This document shows, piece by piece, positions 22,552-33,132 of a stretch of 60,000 nucleotides of DNA; the stretch's first letter is position 1, and each line of letters starts with the position of its first letter. The position numbers and the translations under genes are program-made. The DNA is from Membranipora membranacea (taxonomy: Eukaryota; Bryozoa; Gymnolaemata; Cheilostomatida; Membraniporidae). The stretch covers positions 18,289,387-18,349,386 of the forward strand of contig OU612069.1 in NCBI GenBank assembly GCA_914767715.1, in the 5' to 3' direction. Below the pieces are notes generated by a model, which had not been told where the DNA came from, searched no databases, and was given only the letters and a program-made list of their open reading frames with translations.

Positions 22552-25500
22552 CTGCTGCCAGTGGAGGTGTGTTGTGTTTATAACGTTGAGTCGTCCGTAT
22601 CCGTTCAGTCCTGGCAGCCATGATCTGAAGAAAAATTGAAATCAACTTATGAGATGTAATATTTAGAGTAAGGCTTTAAGGTGATAGGCCCAAGTCGTAT
22701 TCTTTCAACCATCTGATAAAGCGCCCAGACCCCTTCAGAAATTGTGCTTGTGCGAATGCATGGGATTAGCAATTGAATCATGTTATAGGACAGTACACAG
22801 GAATTCCTTCAGCTAGCGAGAAACAAAGAACGATTGAAGAAATTGATTTCGTTTTGGATCATGAAACATTAACATGTTATCACAGAAATGGGTGGAAACA
22901 ACTCCCTATGGCATCTAATGATATGCTACGACTGCAACATGACAGTGCTCAAACACAAGGCATTGTATTAGGATTCTTGCCTTGTCTTATGTGGGGGAAG
23001 GGTAATGGTATGAGACCGTACTCTCTAGAGAACTTTTGATGATTACTGATAGAACACATCCTTGATGTAAGAGGGATGAGTAGTTCCAGTTTTTGTGATT
23101 ATGAGAGTTGTCTGAGTTTAAGATGTCTGTGATTTGTGATAGTTGTTGGTTGAAATTGATTTTGAGTTTTTTGTGATATGTTTGTAGGGAGAAGTCAGCA
23201 TAAATCCTTTGAGACGAGAGCGATGATTGAACCTGGGACCTCTCCCTTGATAGCAAAGGATGTGATCATTTTCGCTATCGAAGCTCCTGTACTAGAATTC
23301 ATAAAATGCCGATCGGAAATAGAAATTGAATACAAGTGCGCCCAACTGACATTATATATTATACCCAACATTATTCCTGGACCAAAATCTATACTTCCCC
23401 AACAACATTACAAAAATTATTGACAATAAAATGTGCATATATATAAAATATTTGTGCCTCAGCCAGCACAATTGGTTAATTGAACCATCAAAATTCCTAA
23501 TGCGATAGAACTCTTATACTGACAGTAAATACCATAAAGCTATTATATAAAAACTGTATGGTAAATACTCCTCACCTTTTAGCAGACCAATGACCTTTAG
23601 GGCTCAAGATAACATCCGCACACATCATTTCTCACTCATTACACCCTGCAGAACCTGCTATTATGTGTATGGGGGCTTTAGGGTTGTGATATCCACAGTC
23701 CGTCTGTATCCCTGTAAACACAATAAGCTGCACTGTAAATCACACATTATAGGGGGACGGGCTGACATCAATATTCATCTACAATTGACCAAGGCTACAA
23801 CTGTCCTCATTGTAAAAAGTATGCTGATGTTGTATTGATCCCACAAGTTAGCTGAGAGTTCACAACTAGCAAGTGGGCATCATAATCCCAAGATGCCAAG
23901 ATGAGGGATTACAGACAGCATACGTAGGAACAGCACTCTGCTCTAACAAATTTGCTCACATGTACGGAATCTAAGTTTAAATTGGAAATCTGTACAGTAT
24001 AACATTAAGTTATCTTCTTATAATTCAAAGCTTATGTGGGTACTTTGGCTTTTCACAGCCCTTCGAGATTTACTGTCGAATCTCAAAAAACATTTGGATT
24101 TGGATTGAATTAGATTTAATGTCACCAAAGGGTGTGGAGAGAACCAGCAGAATGGGTATTGAGTATTATGTGTTGAGAAAAATCTCTGATATCAAGCTGA
24201 ATTATCGAAGTTATTTCCTGCTGGTCATCTGACGTTAGGGTTACTAGATACAATATAATTGATCTGTGTGCTTAGCTAAATATTCAATATATCTCACCAG
24301 TCATACAACTATACATAAAATTGAAACAGGAATTTCAAAATCACACAAATTTCCGCCCACAAAGGGAAACTATGAAAAATACATATTTATCTCAAATTGA
24401 GACACATGGCTGTTTGATTTCAGTTATGCTATATTTCCTGACTGCCTCGTCAGATTAAAGGTTAAAATGTCTCAATTTATTTGCAGACAAAACTGTCTGA
24501 CGTGGAGGGTGATGTATTAGGTCATTTGAATTATATCCAGTATGCCTGCATTCAGAGTCACTCCCTCTGCTGATAAGCCACAGTCACAAATACCAATTTG
24601 CCTAAGTTTCCAGCTCTGTTGTTTTTGAGGGAAGGGATCACACTTGTGAGTTCAAGGTACAAAATTCAAATAAATTTCCCTTCTAGGATTACGTGTAAAT
24701 TTGAATAAATAGCTTTTGGTACAGAAGATCTTTCCTTCCAACTTTTCTTGCACATGTTAACCTGCTAAGCTGTGTCCTCTATCAAATTAAACCTAGTCAT
24801 GAGCTTCATGTGTTCAGTGGTTCGATATTTAGATGTCAATTTATGCAGAGTCTAAGGCACACTTGCAAAACAGATATCAAATACCCACACTGACAGCAAG
24901 ACCTATCATGTGTATCTCTGATTGTTAGGGACAATTTTGTAAAAGTACCTAATTTTGTACCTAACATGTCCCGCCCCTAATTAATATAATTTAACTAGGG
25001 TTGCCACACCAAGTACCTTGTGATGGTACAACTACAAAGTGAATTGACTGACCGCCTAACAGTCAGAGATGCAGTATATGCAGTATATCACGTGATCAGT
25101 GTGTCTAATAACCTCACATACCATTGTATAGAGGATATAGCCTTTCATATGAATGCTCGTGAGCTTCTATGATGAGACCCCCTGTGTGTAAAATAGTCTC
25201 TCTAGATTATGTTCCTGTTGCATACTTGATATCTAAAATGATTCAATGTGAATATTAGTAGGCCTATGAAAAATGGTTTGTATAAATATGTGGTTTGCTT
25301 TGCATCTTGTTATCTTTCATCCGGAGAGTTTAAAATAAGCCAATTTGTAGATGTTGCATCATATCAAGCCTATTTTACTGTAAGACTGAAGCTCGCTTTG
25401 AAAACTTGGAGTTATCTACCCAATTTTCAACCGTAGCAATTTCTACTGCTCCGCTGTGCCAATGACGTTGTAATTTTGACAGGTTTGTAGGTGTTGAACA

Positions 25501-28500
25501 AATTGCGAAAATGACATGAGTAAAATTTATGTGCAGCGGTTACAGTAATGACTCTACAAATAAAATATGGACCTTCAGGATTTTTGTTGCAGTTGGGTGT
25601 CATCAACGTGACTTTCAATCTGTTTTAATACAAGCTTTTACCAATACTAAACAGTCGATGCATCTGACAATGCATCTGAATTCCAAGTGAGGGCAGGTGT
25701 CATCATCGACTATATCTCATTTAATAATCAGGCCTATCATTCCGGGATACTGTTAAAGATGCAATTCAAAACATGGCACTTTCATTATCACAGACTTAAT
25801 ATCTGGAGCAGTACCAATTTTAACCAGGGGGAGAAAACATGAAGTCACAGGTATACAGAACTTCCTTGTGTTAAACATAATCAGGAATCAGAAGTGGAAG
25901 CTTTCCTCTACATTGTGACATTGCTAAATGTTCAAAATTTGACAGGTAGAAAGAGCTGACATTGAATTATTTGAGTAGAGAACAGAATCAAAATGTTGAT
26001 TGAAGGATGGGATGTGGGATTTACATGTAACGCGTAGAGTTGTGCATGGATTTCATTAATGAATACAATATATATATTCGCACAAGTTTTATCAAACTCA
26101 ATAAATTTGTTGTCACATGGAATTTCACCTTCTGCAGCTTGGGTTGTTTTAGTAAGATGAGGCAACTCGAGCTGGACACACAAATGATCAAAGCTCGATA
26201 TATGGCCACAAGTAAGTCCTAAACTTTTGTATGATAAGCTTAATATTTGGTGGGGAGGAGGGGGTGCCAACTTACATCTTTAGTGCAGTCATCCCGATTT
26301 TCATTGGAGCAGTACATGGGTCGGTGTCCAAATACTATAATCCACGGCCTCTCCGCTCTGTTCCTAGATTATACATAAAATATGATATTTACTTTGATGT
26401 AAGAATAGTTTGAGGACTCAAACTGCGCTGTGAAGATAAAGTGGTTGATAATTGAACGCTTCTACCAGCGATCCCGGCAAAGTTTGAGCGCTTGAAATTT
26501 TATAATAGGATGTATGGGAAATATATGAAGGTATTCTGTGTTTCATGCAATTAATATGCCCTGATGACACAATTTTGAAGTTTCAGATGAAGCAAGGCAG
26601 CTTTAAATGGATGTAAAGTCACTGTTGATAGATTCATAACCAGTTAAATGTTAGTATACCAGTTGAATGTACACTATTTATAGTGACTGGATTCCTCACT
26701 GCAATCATCACACCACTCTGCGCATGTGCGAACTGTTGAGGCATACGTTCGTCTCTGCAGCATAGGGCCTGAACTAATTCACCTAGTCTGAGTACCAAAA
26801 TTAGGAAAACAATGAAAACTCATAATTTAGAACTATTTGGGCCTAAATGGAACACTGGTTTTGATATCTCATAACCTTGAACCCTGGGAGTTGCCTTTCT
26901 TGATGGAAGGCAGCGACACCACCGCTGTGCTGCAGAGATAGACTATGTCACAAGGCTATCCTGCAGGCATAGCGTCATCTCACCCAAGAGGGGATCTTAA
27001 CGGTAGACAGGATGTTCGCGCCTCACAGTTTTAATATTTTAAGTTACCTTTTCACGGAAGTGACGCCTCAATGACAGACTTGAAATTGTCCCTCTGACGC
27101 CATTCGGCCTATCTCAGCAGATAATTATTAACAGCGTCACCACTTACGCGTTAGCTTTCTGTAGATCTTCAGTCAGCCACTCATACTGATTAGCTACATA
27201 AGCTTGATCATAAGTAAAGTATACTTCTGTCGAGTAACTGATGATATGTGCTAATCCCATATCAGAACTATACCACATCTACAAAATAACAAAAAAGCCC
27301 AGTACATACATGCATGTAGCTCTGCAAAATCAAGGATAAGGCACCAGAACAGTAGTAGGTACCTATGGTGGGGACAACTTCAAACCAGATATACATATAA
27401 TCAGAAATTATACCAAAATTGACTGGTTGATTTCAGACATGTACCTCTGCGGCCACCATCATCATATAAGTTATAAGCAAAGTCTCCTACATGTAACACT
27501 GCATCGTAATGTCCAGATTTAGCCTCGGATATTAGTCTGGATACTGTGTGACCGCCTGCAAAAATAACAACTATATTGTAGTTATTTTGATACAATTTAT
27601 ATATATGGTCATCAATATCATTTATAGGAATAAGTTCCCTCAATTTCTCCGGCGGCTCAGCACGCATATGTGTATGATGTGGGTTAACCTTAATCATAAA
27701 TGAGTGCCTTGAGCGGTCATTTCCCAAATATATAATATATTTATAGTATTTCAGTATGAAGCATCAGAAACGTCACTAAGGAATAACCGAGTCGCCTATA
27801 GACAGCTTTCTGAGCTTTGATTTAGGCCTCAATTCGAAGTTGACCTCTCTCCAGTTTGGTACTCTTAACCCAAGCCTCATAGGAAAAACGTGCTGAAAAG
27901 AGGGTTATCTTGATAACCGCCTATAATAGGATAAAAATTATTTTTGATTCAGAATCTGCAGCATTGAAAACTCATATGGACATAGTTTGGGAAATAATTT
28001 TAGTATTTGGACAGTTAATTATAGCAGTTTCTGCCTGTTTTGCGGATAATTTGGCAGAATTTTTCATGAGTTTCGTCACCAAAATCAAGATTTATCAACA
28101 GTCAAGCCTCCAATGATTTGGAAACCCTGTCTCATAGGGTTTTCTATTAACAATGGTAGTATTGGCAATTGTGAGATTTATTGATTGAGAGCTGAATTCT
28201 AATTAATGAGCAGCAAGGTTACCATCAAATAATGGGATTGCCAAATATCTCACAAGCAGTGCTGTCTAATTGACATTGAAATGAATAGAAATATGTAAAC
28301 AGCTATAGCTGAATGATAATCACTACCTTTACAGCCGAGTGGGTTGAAATTTTTTAGATTGCCTGCTTTAGCCTGGGATCCGAGTGTAAAGTTATAAGTA
28401 CCCAGCCCGTAGTGGACATAAGAAGGCCCCTCATCATACTCATCACCAGTAGCCCACATCACCACCATAGAGTACGGGTCATCACCTTAAGAAAATTCGA

Positions 28501-29295
28501 CAACATTAGAAGACTGCAGCAGATAAATAGTCAACGCAAAATAAGCCCAGACAGGAGGGCGTCATGGATGGTTTGATTCCTCCTGCAAACAGTCTGCTAT
28601 CAGATTGTAACTGACATCAAACTCAAGATAAAACTTAGACTTATCATTTCCTTGCCATGATGATTGATTTCCACTAAACCAGGACATCAACTCTAGATAG
28701 AGACAAGAGTAGATATTGGGCTAGCTCACTACAGAGTATTACCTAACGATAGGTGGATCTGTTCTGGTAGTGTGTCTATGGTAGGTCTGAATCTCGGGTA
28801 TATCTGAGGTAAGGCATCAGGCAGGCTCTCGATACCAACTGAAAAAGATAGAGAAGAAACAATAATACCTGACATGATTGAGAGTAGTCACTCTTTTATT
28901 ATAATAGAGACTGAATACTGGTGATCAACAGACCAACTTTGTAGGCTACTTGTCACAAGACATATTATATTTATTAGGCCTGTCATTTTTAGGGATTTAA
29001 CTAAATCATGATGATGTTTTGAGAAGCTTGGTTACTTTATGGACGGAGGAGAAGACTTGTCGACTCAAGGAATTTGATTTTCAAAGAAATGGTTCTGATA
29101 ATAATTGATGCCAGGGAAAGTTAATTCACTTGTATTAAGTCGACTAATTTCTATACAACTAGAATGCAACATTAGCCTTGTGAGCTGTTTCCACTAAAAG
29201 GAGAATATATACGGATACCAACCTTGGGTGGTAGTCAGGCCAATGTTCCCTAACAAAAGGGAAAGTAAGCAGAGTGGTCGATGTTTCATTTCCAT
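22552..29295 (-). CDS. ACP7-like: ACP7-like purple acid phosphatase, nine exons found, metal-site exons missing
   Basis: Secreted or lysosomal metallophosphatase family with a binuclear Fe/Zn centre. Exons: 29223-29295, 28743-28838, 28327-28485, 27445-27555, 27148-27278, 26276-26363, 25122-25181, 23636-23711, 22552-22624. Exon 1 gives MEMKHRPLCLLSLLLG, a signal peptide, with an in-frame stop upstream. Then follow TLPEQIHLSLG, YDAVLHVGDFAYN (metal ligands), MWYSSDMGLAHIISYSTEV, PWIIVFGHRPMYCSN (metal ligand His), EAHEHSYERLYPLYN (metal ligands), NPKAPIHIIAGSAGC and YGRLNVINTTHLHWQQ. All nine have GT/AG ends. Seven of the eight joins are phase-compatible or directly continuous in the family alignment. 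Missing are the region with the first GDxG motif (between exons 3 and 4), the GNHE exon (exons 4 to 5, phases disagree, intron only 166 bp), one exon between 26276 and 25181 (phases disagree) and the last exon. It is either decayed or misassembled. Confidence 0.88.
22813..23001 (+). CDS. Candidate exon inside an intron of the ACP7-like gene (opposite strand)
   Basis: Bounded by the acceptor ATTCCTTCAG and the donor GTAATGG, it is open for 62 codons and starts SEKQRTIEEIDFVLDHETLT, then CYHRNGWKQLPM. The pattern of hydrophobic strand, turn and NGWKQL resembles the end of collagen NC/trimerisation segments (..VxxETLxVRxxxGWxxLxL), but this is only an impression. It is symmetric in phase (2 nt at the start, 1 nt at the end). 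No partner exon assigned. Confidence 0.35.
23207..23290 (-). repeat. tRNA-like sequence, probable SINE head
   Basis: On the minus strand, CGATAGCGAAAATGATC (A-box-like) is followed by a short arm TCCTT..AAGGG and by CCAGGTTCAATCATCG, close to the pol III B-box GGTTCGANTCC. The putative anticodon loop and weak acceptor pairing argue against a working tRNA. It shares ATCAAG..GAGGTCC with the tRNA-like sequence at 35465, so both may come from one SINE family. Confidence 0.35.
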
Positions 29296-29862
29296 TACTG
29301 TTTGGCTTAGATGTTTTCTGCGTTCAGTTCAACTCTGCTTCCTTCTAGAAAACAATATTTTAAATAAGGAACTGGTACTGGTGAGAAAGGTAGGAATATA
29401 GACAAACGCAGCCAAAGATCTGAAACCAAAATAACGCAGGATCAACAATCATATCAAAGTTCCAAGCATCACAGGCTTCCATAATAGTAATCATTAATGA
29501 ATGGAATGAATAATAGTAAGGGACCACCACCCTTGGTAGTGTTAAGCCGCTCACTATCACAATTTAACACTCATCATACATAGTGGCACATTAAAATGAT
29601 CCAGTACATGATATCCGGACCGTGAAGTTGGCAGCCACGGATTTCTTCACAAAAAGAAAGAAAGAAGAGCCTATATCCTTTTAGTTCAGCATCACATATA
29701 GTCAACTCAGAGTTTTATCCATAGTTTTTAGTGCCCTTGTAACGCTCAGTACCTAGAATAAGGTTTTAGGGAGATTTTAAAGGAGGGAAAAGGAAAAGTA
29801 GCATTTTCCCGCTATTTTATTTAACAACTCAGTTGAGTTCGTTAGTCAAAACAAATCAAGAG

Positions 29863-29997
29863 ATGGCAGACAACGATGCATGTGGACAATGCAAGAGAGA
29901 TGTAACCTATGACGATCAGGGAGTGTGCTGTGATAGCTGCAACTGCTGATTCCATGCCGGATGTGAGCAGATCAATTCAGTAGAATATGACAGACTC
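29863..29997 (+). pseudogene. PHD-finger ORF1 remnant of the LINE, with in-frame TGA
   Basis: The frame from ATG 29863 reads CGQCKRDVTYDDQGVCCDSC, then NC, TGA, FHAGCEQINSVEYDRL. The C-x2-C ... C-x2-C ... H-x3-C spacing is that of a PHD zinc finger, a common ORF1 module of animal LINEs. The TGA sits where a Trp normally precedes F/Y-H, so it looks like a TGG to TGA change. Confidence 0.7.
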
Positions 29998-31234
29998 CAG
30001 AACAGCAATACCAACTGCCATAGTGGTGAGAAAGGGCACCAATGTGATCTTCAGAACGATCAATGACAGAATTTGCCTAATGAAGGTGAAAGCCAGCCAC
30101 AACTATGCCATCACAGTGATCAACGCCTACGAACCAACACTGCCAGTCAGTGAAAAGTGTCCAAGTGTAAGAACAGAATTCTATGATGAGCTAGAGACTA
30201 TAACAAGGTCAGTAAGCAGAAGAGACACCTTAGTGATTGCTGGGGTGTTTAATGCTAAGACCGGAAGAACATGGATGGAGTACCCTGGATCTATCGGTAG
30301 ATACAGAAAAGGAGAAGCCAATAGTAATGGAGTGGAACTGCTTGAGTTTTGCGACCGGCAGAACCTCATTTTTACTAACACACTATTCAGACACAAGATG
30401 GCCCACAGAACAACATGGGAAAGTCCAACAAGCTACTCTGATAAAGAAAGGAGAAACCCATCCAGAAACATGATCGGCTACATCATCATCCTTAGAACAG
30501 ATCGAAGATTAGTTGAAAATGCAAGATCTCACAATGGATTGAAGAGCTACACAGACCATAGACTGGTTAGAGCAAGGTTCGATCTTGAGAGACTGCACAT
30601 AACTAGAAAGAAGATAGCACAGAAGATCAACTTGGCTTATCTAAATGACCCAACAATAAGAAGCAAGTACCAAACAAATATAGAGATGAGAATAATGGAC
30701 TCAGAAGATAACTGGAACGAAGATAGACACATGAATGCTCAGGAGAGATGGAACATCATAGTGAATGCCAGCCACAAAGCAGCGGAGCAAGAACTAGGCA
30801 AGACAACAGTACATAAACATTACAACCCAGTAGTACAAAAACTCTCAGACAAGCAGAAAGAGATAGGTATGGAGATAAACATACCTAAAAACGAAGAGAA
30901 AAGGAGAACACTCAAACGGAAAAGAAATAGTCAGATGACGGAACTACATGAAGAGCTAGGTAAAGCTAAACATAGAAAGATAGAGAGGCAGATAAGAGAA
31001 ATTGAGGAAGCGAAAGATGATTCAAACAGGATGCACAAAGCAGTTAAAAGTATCCAACGGATGAAAAAGAAAAAGTCGCTAGTTTTGAACTGTGAAGAGG
31101 GAATCACCACCGACCCAGAGAAACAGGATGAAATAGTGACAGACTTCTTTAGAGATATGTTTCAATCCATGAATACACAAGAGATTGAGGAAATACCACC
31201 ATCGAAAATGCGAGAAGAATTCACGGAGACATAG
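29987..31234 (+). pseudogene. LINE endonuclease domain and linker, 415 residues, partial
   Basis: AP-endonuclease-like domain: INAYEPT, VIAGVFNAKTG (the usual GDFN Asp is Val here, so catalysis is probably lost), TTWESP and YTDHRLVRARF (SDH-type motif). The first quarter of the domain with the catalytic Glu is missing. A lysine-rich helical linker of about 200 residues follows, then QDEIVTDFFRDMFQ before a stop. Confidence 0.85.
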
Positions 31235-31275
31235 GTAAAGAATGCCATTAAAAGCCTGAAAGAAAACTGAAGCCT

Positions 31276-32563
31276 ATGGATAATATCAAAGCTGAACATC
31301 TCAAATGCAGCCCAGACCTGGTGTGTGAAAAAATAGCTGAACTCCTAAATCACATAGCAGATACCGGAGACTTCCCTAAAGATCTGAACTCTGGCATACT
31401 CATTCCACTACAGAAGCCAGGCAAGAAGAAAGGACCGGCCGCCAACTTGAGACCAGTAATACTGCTATCGATGCTAAGAAAAATCCTTGCTGTATGTTTG
31501 ATAAGATAGAGATAGAGTAGAGAGAAACACGATACTTCAAGATCTGAAGAAAATATATGAGGAAGACGAACTACACCTAGTAAAGATACTCATCAAAGAT
31601 GTCAAGCTGGCTGTCAAAATAGACAACCAAGTCGGAGATGAGTTCAAAACAAACATAGGAGTACCGCAAGGTGACTGCCTATCCCCAATACTTTTACTCT
31701 CTACTAAGCTAAAGCCATGGACCAGGAAAGGAATGATGACGACGAACAGGAAAATCACAAAGAACAAGCACCCCACATGAGAGATCATTGCTACAGCAAA
31801 CAAGTAAGAACAGGATCGATCATACCACTACAGTATGCAGATGATATATGCTGGGTTGGGACAAACTGTGAACACAGCATCAGCAACGTGAAAACTGAGA
31901 TCAAACACAGCTTGCTCTAAAGAAACCTTTTAATGAATGAAGAAAAAACAGAAGAATACAATGTCAGAAAAGATGGAGAACAAGCATGGAGGAAGTGCAA
32001 ATATCTAGGTACAATGCTTGGTACGAGTGAAGACATTATCAGATTCAGTTCTAGCCAAAAACACGCCGAAGAAAATACACCACATATCAACTGACAGAAG
32101 ACTAAACACAGACATCAAAACCAGAGCTTTCAATGCATATATATCCAGCGTATTTCTCTATAATAGTGAAACATGGACGCTGACCAAAGGAATGGCTGAT
32201 TCAATATATAGCTACCATCGGAGAGCCATGAGAAACGCACTGAATGTGAGATGGCCTGAGAACATGACTTCTGCGAGGGTGTATGAGATAACTGGAGCAA
32301 AGCCGCGGAGTGAAACAATACCTCAGAGACGTCTGCGACTACTGGGACATGTCATGAGACTGCCAGAAGATACCCCCATCCGCCAAGCCCTAGATGAGTA
32401 TGAAGGACCCTTAAAAATGTCCAGAGGAGCACGTCATAGTACATGGGGCAAAAACATAAAAAATGATCTATGCAAAATTAATGTTGACAGGAAGGTACTG
32501 ACTGAGGTTACACAGGACAGGAACAAGTGGAGATCTCTTATTGGCTCAATGTATGCTGGCTGA
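31276..32563 (+). pseudogene. LINE reverse transcriptase pieces and C-terminal domain
   Basis: Pieces in several frames: 31276-31509 (NIKAEHLKCSPDLV, PLQKPGKKK, LRPVILLSML; RT motifs 0 to 2), a jump that removes the catalytic AFD region, then NIGVPQGDCLSPILF near 31645-31690, LQYADDICWVG near 31830, and the C-terminal domain at 32018-32563. The motif order is correct, but at least three frame breaks and one deletion remain. Confidence 0.85.
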
Positions 32564-32580
32564 AAGACGGAAGTCTACCA

Positions 32581-33130
32581 GACGAAACCGTTCCAGATGA
32601 TGAGTGCATGATCCAATCATATAGCAATTTTACTGGAGGGGTGTAGGGGTTTTACTTGTCTTCTTCTTTTGAGTTTCATGTTGACTTGAAGCGAAAAGAT
32701 TAAAATAGTGAGTGACTTTGTGAGAAGAAGGGAGAATCCCAACTCCATTATTCCTGTTGGAAGTCAGTGCCTTGAGCTAGGTACCTGCTTCACATAGCCA
32801 ATGAGTTTCCATTTGTTTTGTATATCATTACTAACCTTTGATAACTCGAGCATCACAAGCAAGCCCCTTCAATTTTGTGTCCAGCAACAAATATTTATTA
32901 TGATACAAATATGTAGCAGGATTCTTAAGGAAGCAAATGTGGGTCCTCTTGCGGATGTTCTGCTTTATATTTTGTCTTCAGAACCTGAGCCAATATATCT
33001 CTCAGTTATTACCTCCTTTTCACCAAGTTTTATAGATATCCTGTGTATTTGGCAAAGTCAAGGAGTAGCTATCACACTGTGGAGAAGAATTCATAATACA
33101 TTGAAGTCCAAACTGTGTGATCCAGCATTG
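32581..33130. other. LINE 3' end and SRP19 upstream region
   Basis: No further coding sequence is visible. The 3' boundary of the LINE is not resolved. The promoter of SRP19 should lie in this stretch, but I see no clear core element. Confidence 0.4.
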
Positions 33131-33132
33131 TG

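Larger units (their letters stand above)
29863..32580 (+). mobile_element. Decayed APE-type LINE with PHD-finger ORF1 remnant
   Basis: Order on the plus strand: PHD-like Cys cluster (29863-29990), endonuclease, RT pieces, C-terminal domain (to 32563). The element carries internal deletions (endonuclease N terminus; RT palm around 31500-31520), stops and frame shifts. The C-terminal part (YNSETWTLTK, RRLRLLGHVMRLPEDTP) is like that of RTE/Nimb-type LINEs; the exact clade is uncertain. Ends and target duplication not resolved. It lies just upstream of SRP19 on the same strand. Confidence 0.85.

Noticed and set aside
23207-23290. Functional tRNA gene
   Set aside because: The B box is imperfect, the acceptor stem pairs poorly and the anticodon arm is irregular; a SINE-like relic is more likely.
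27556-27727. N-terminal part of the open frame preceding the GDFAYN exon
   Set aside because: It lies upstream of a clear splice acceptor at 27556 and has no similarity to the phosphatase; it is intron read-through.
29981-30000. Single continuous PHD-endonuclease protein
   Set aside because: The PHD frame and the endonuclease frame are separated by a TGA and a missing endonuclease N terminus, so they are remnants rather than one protein.
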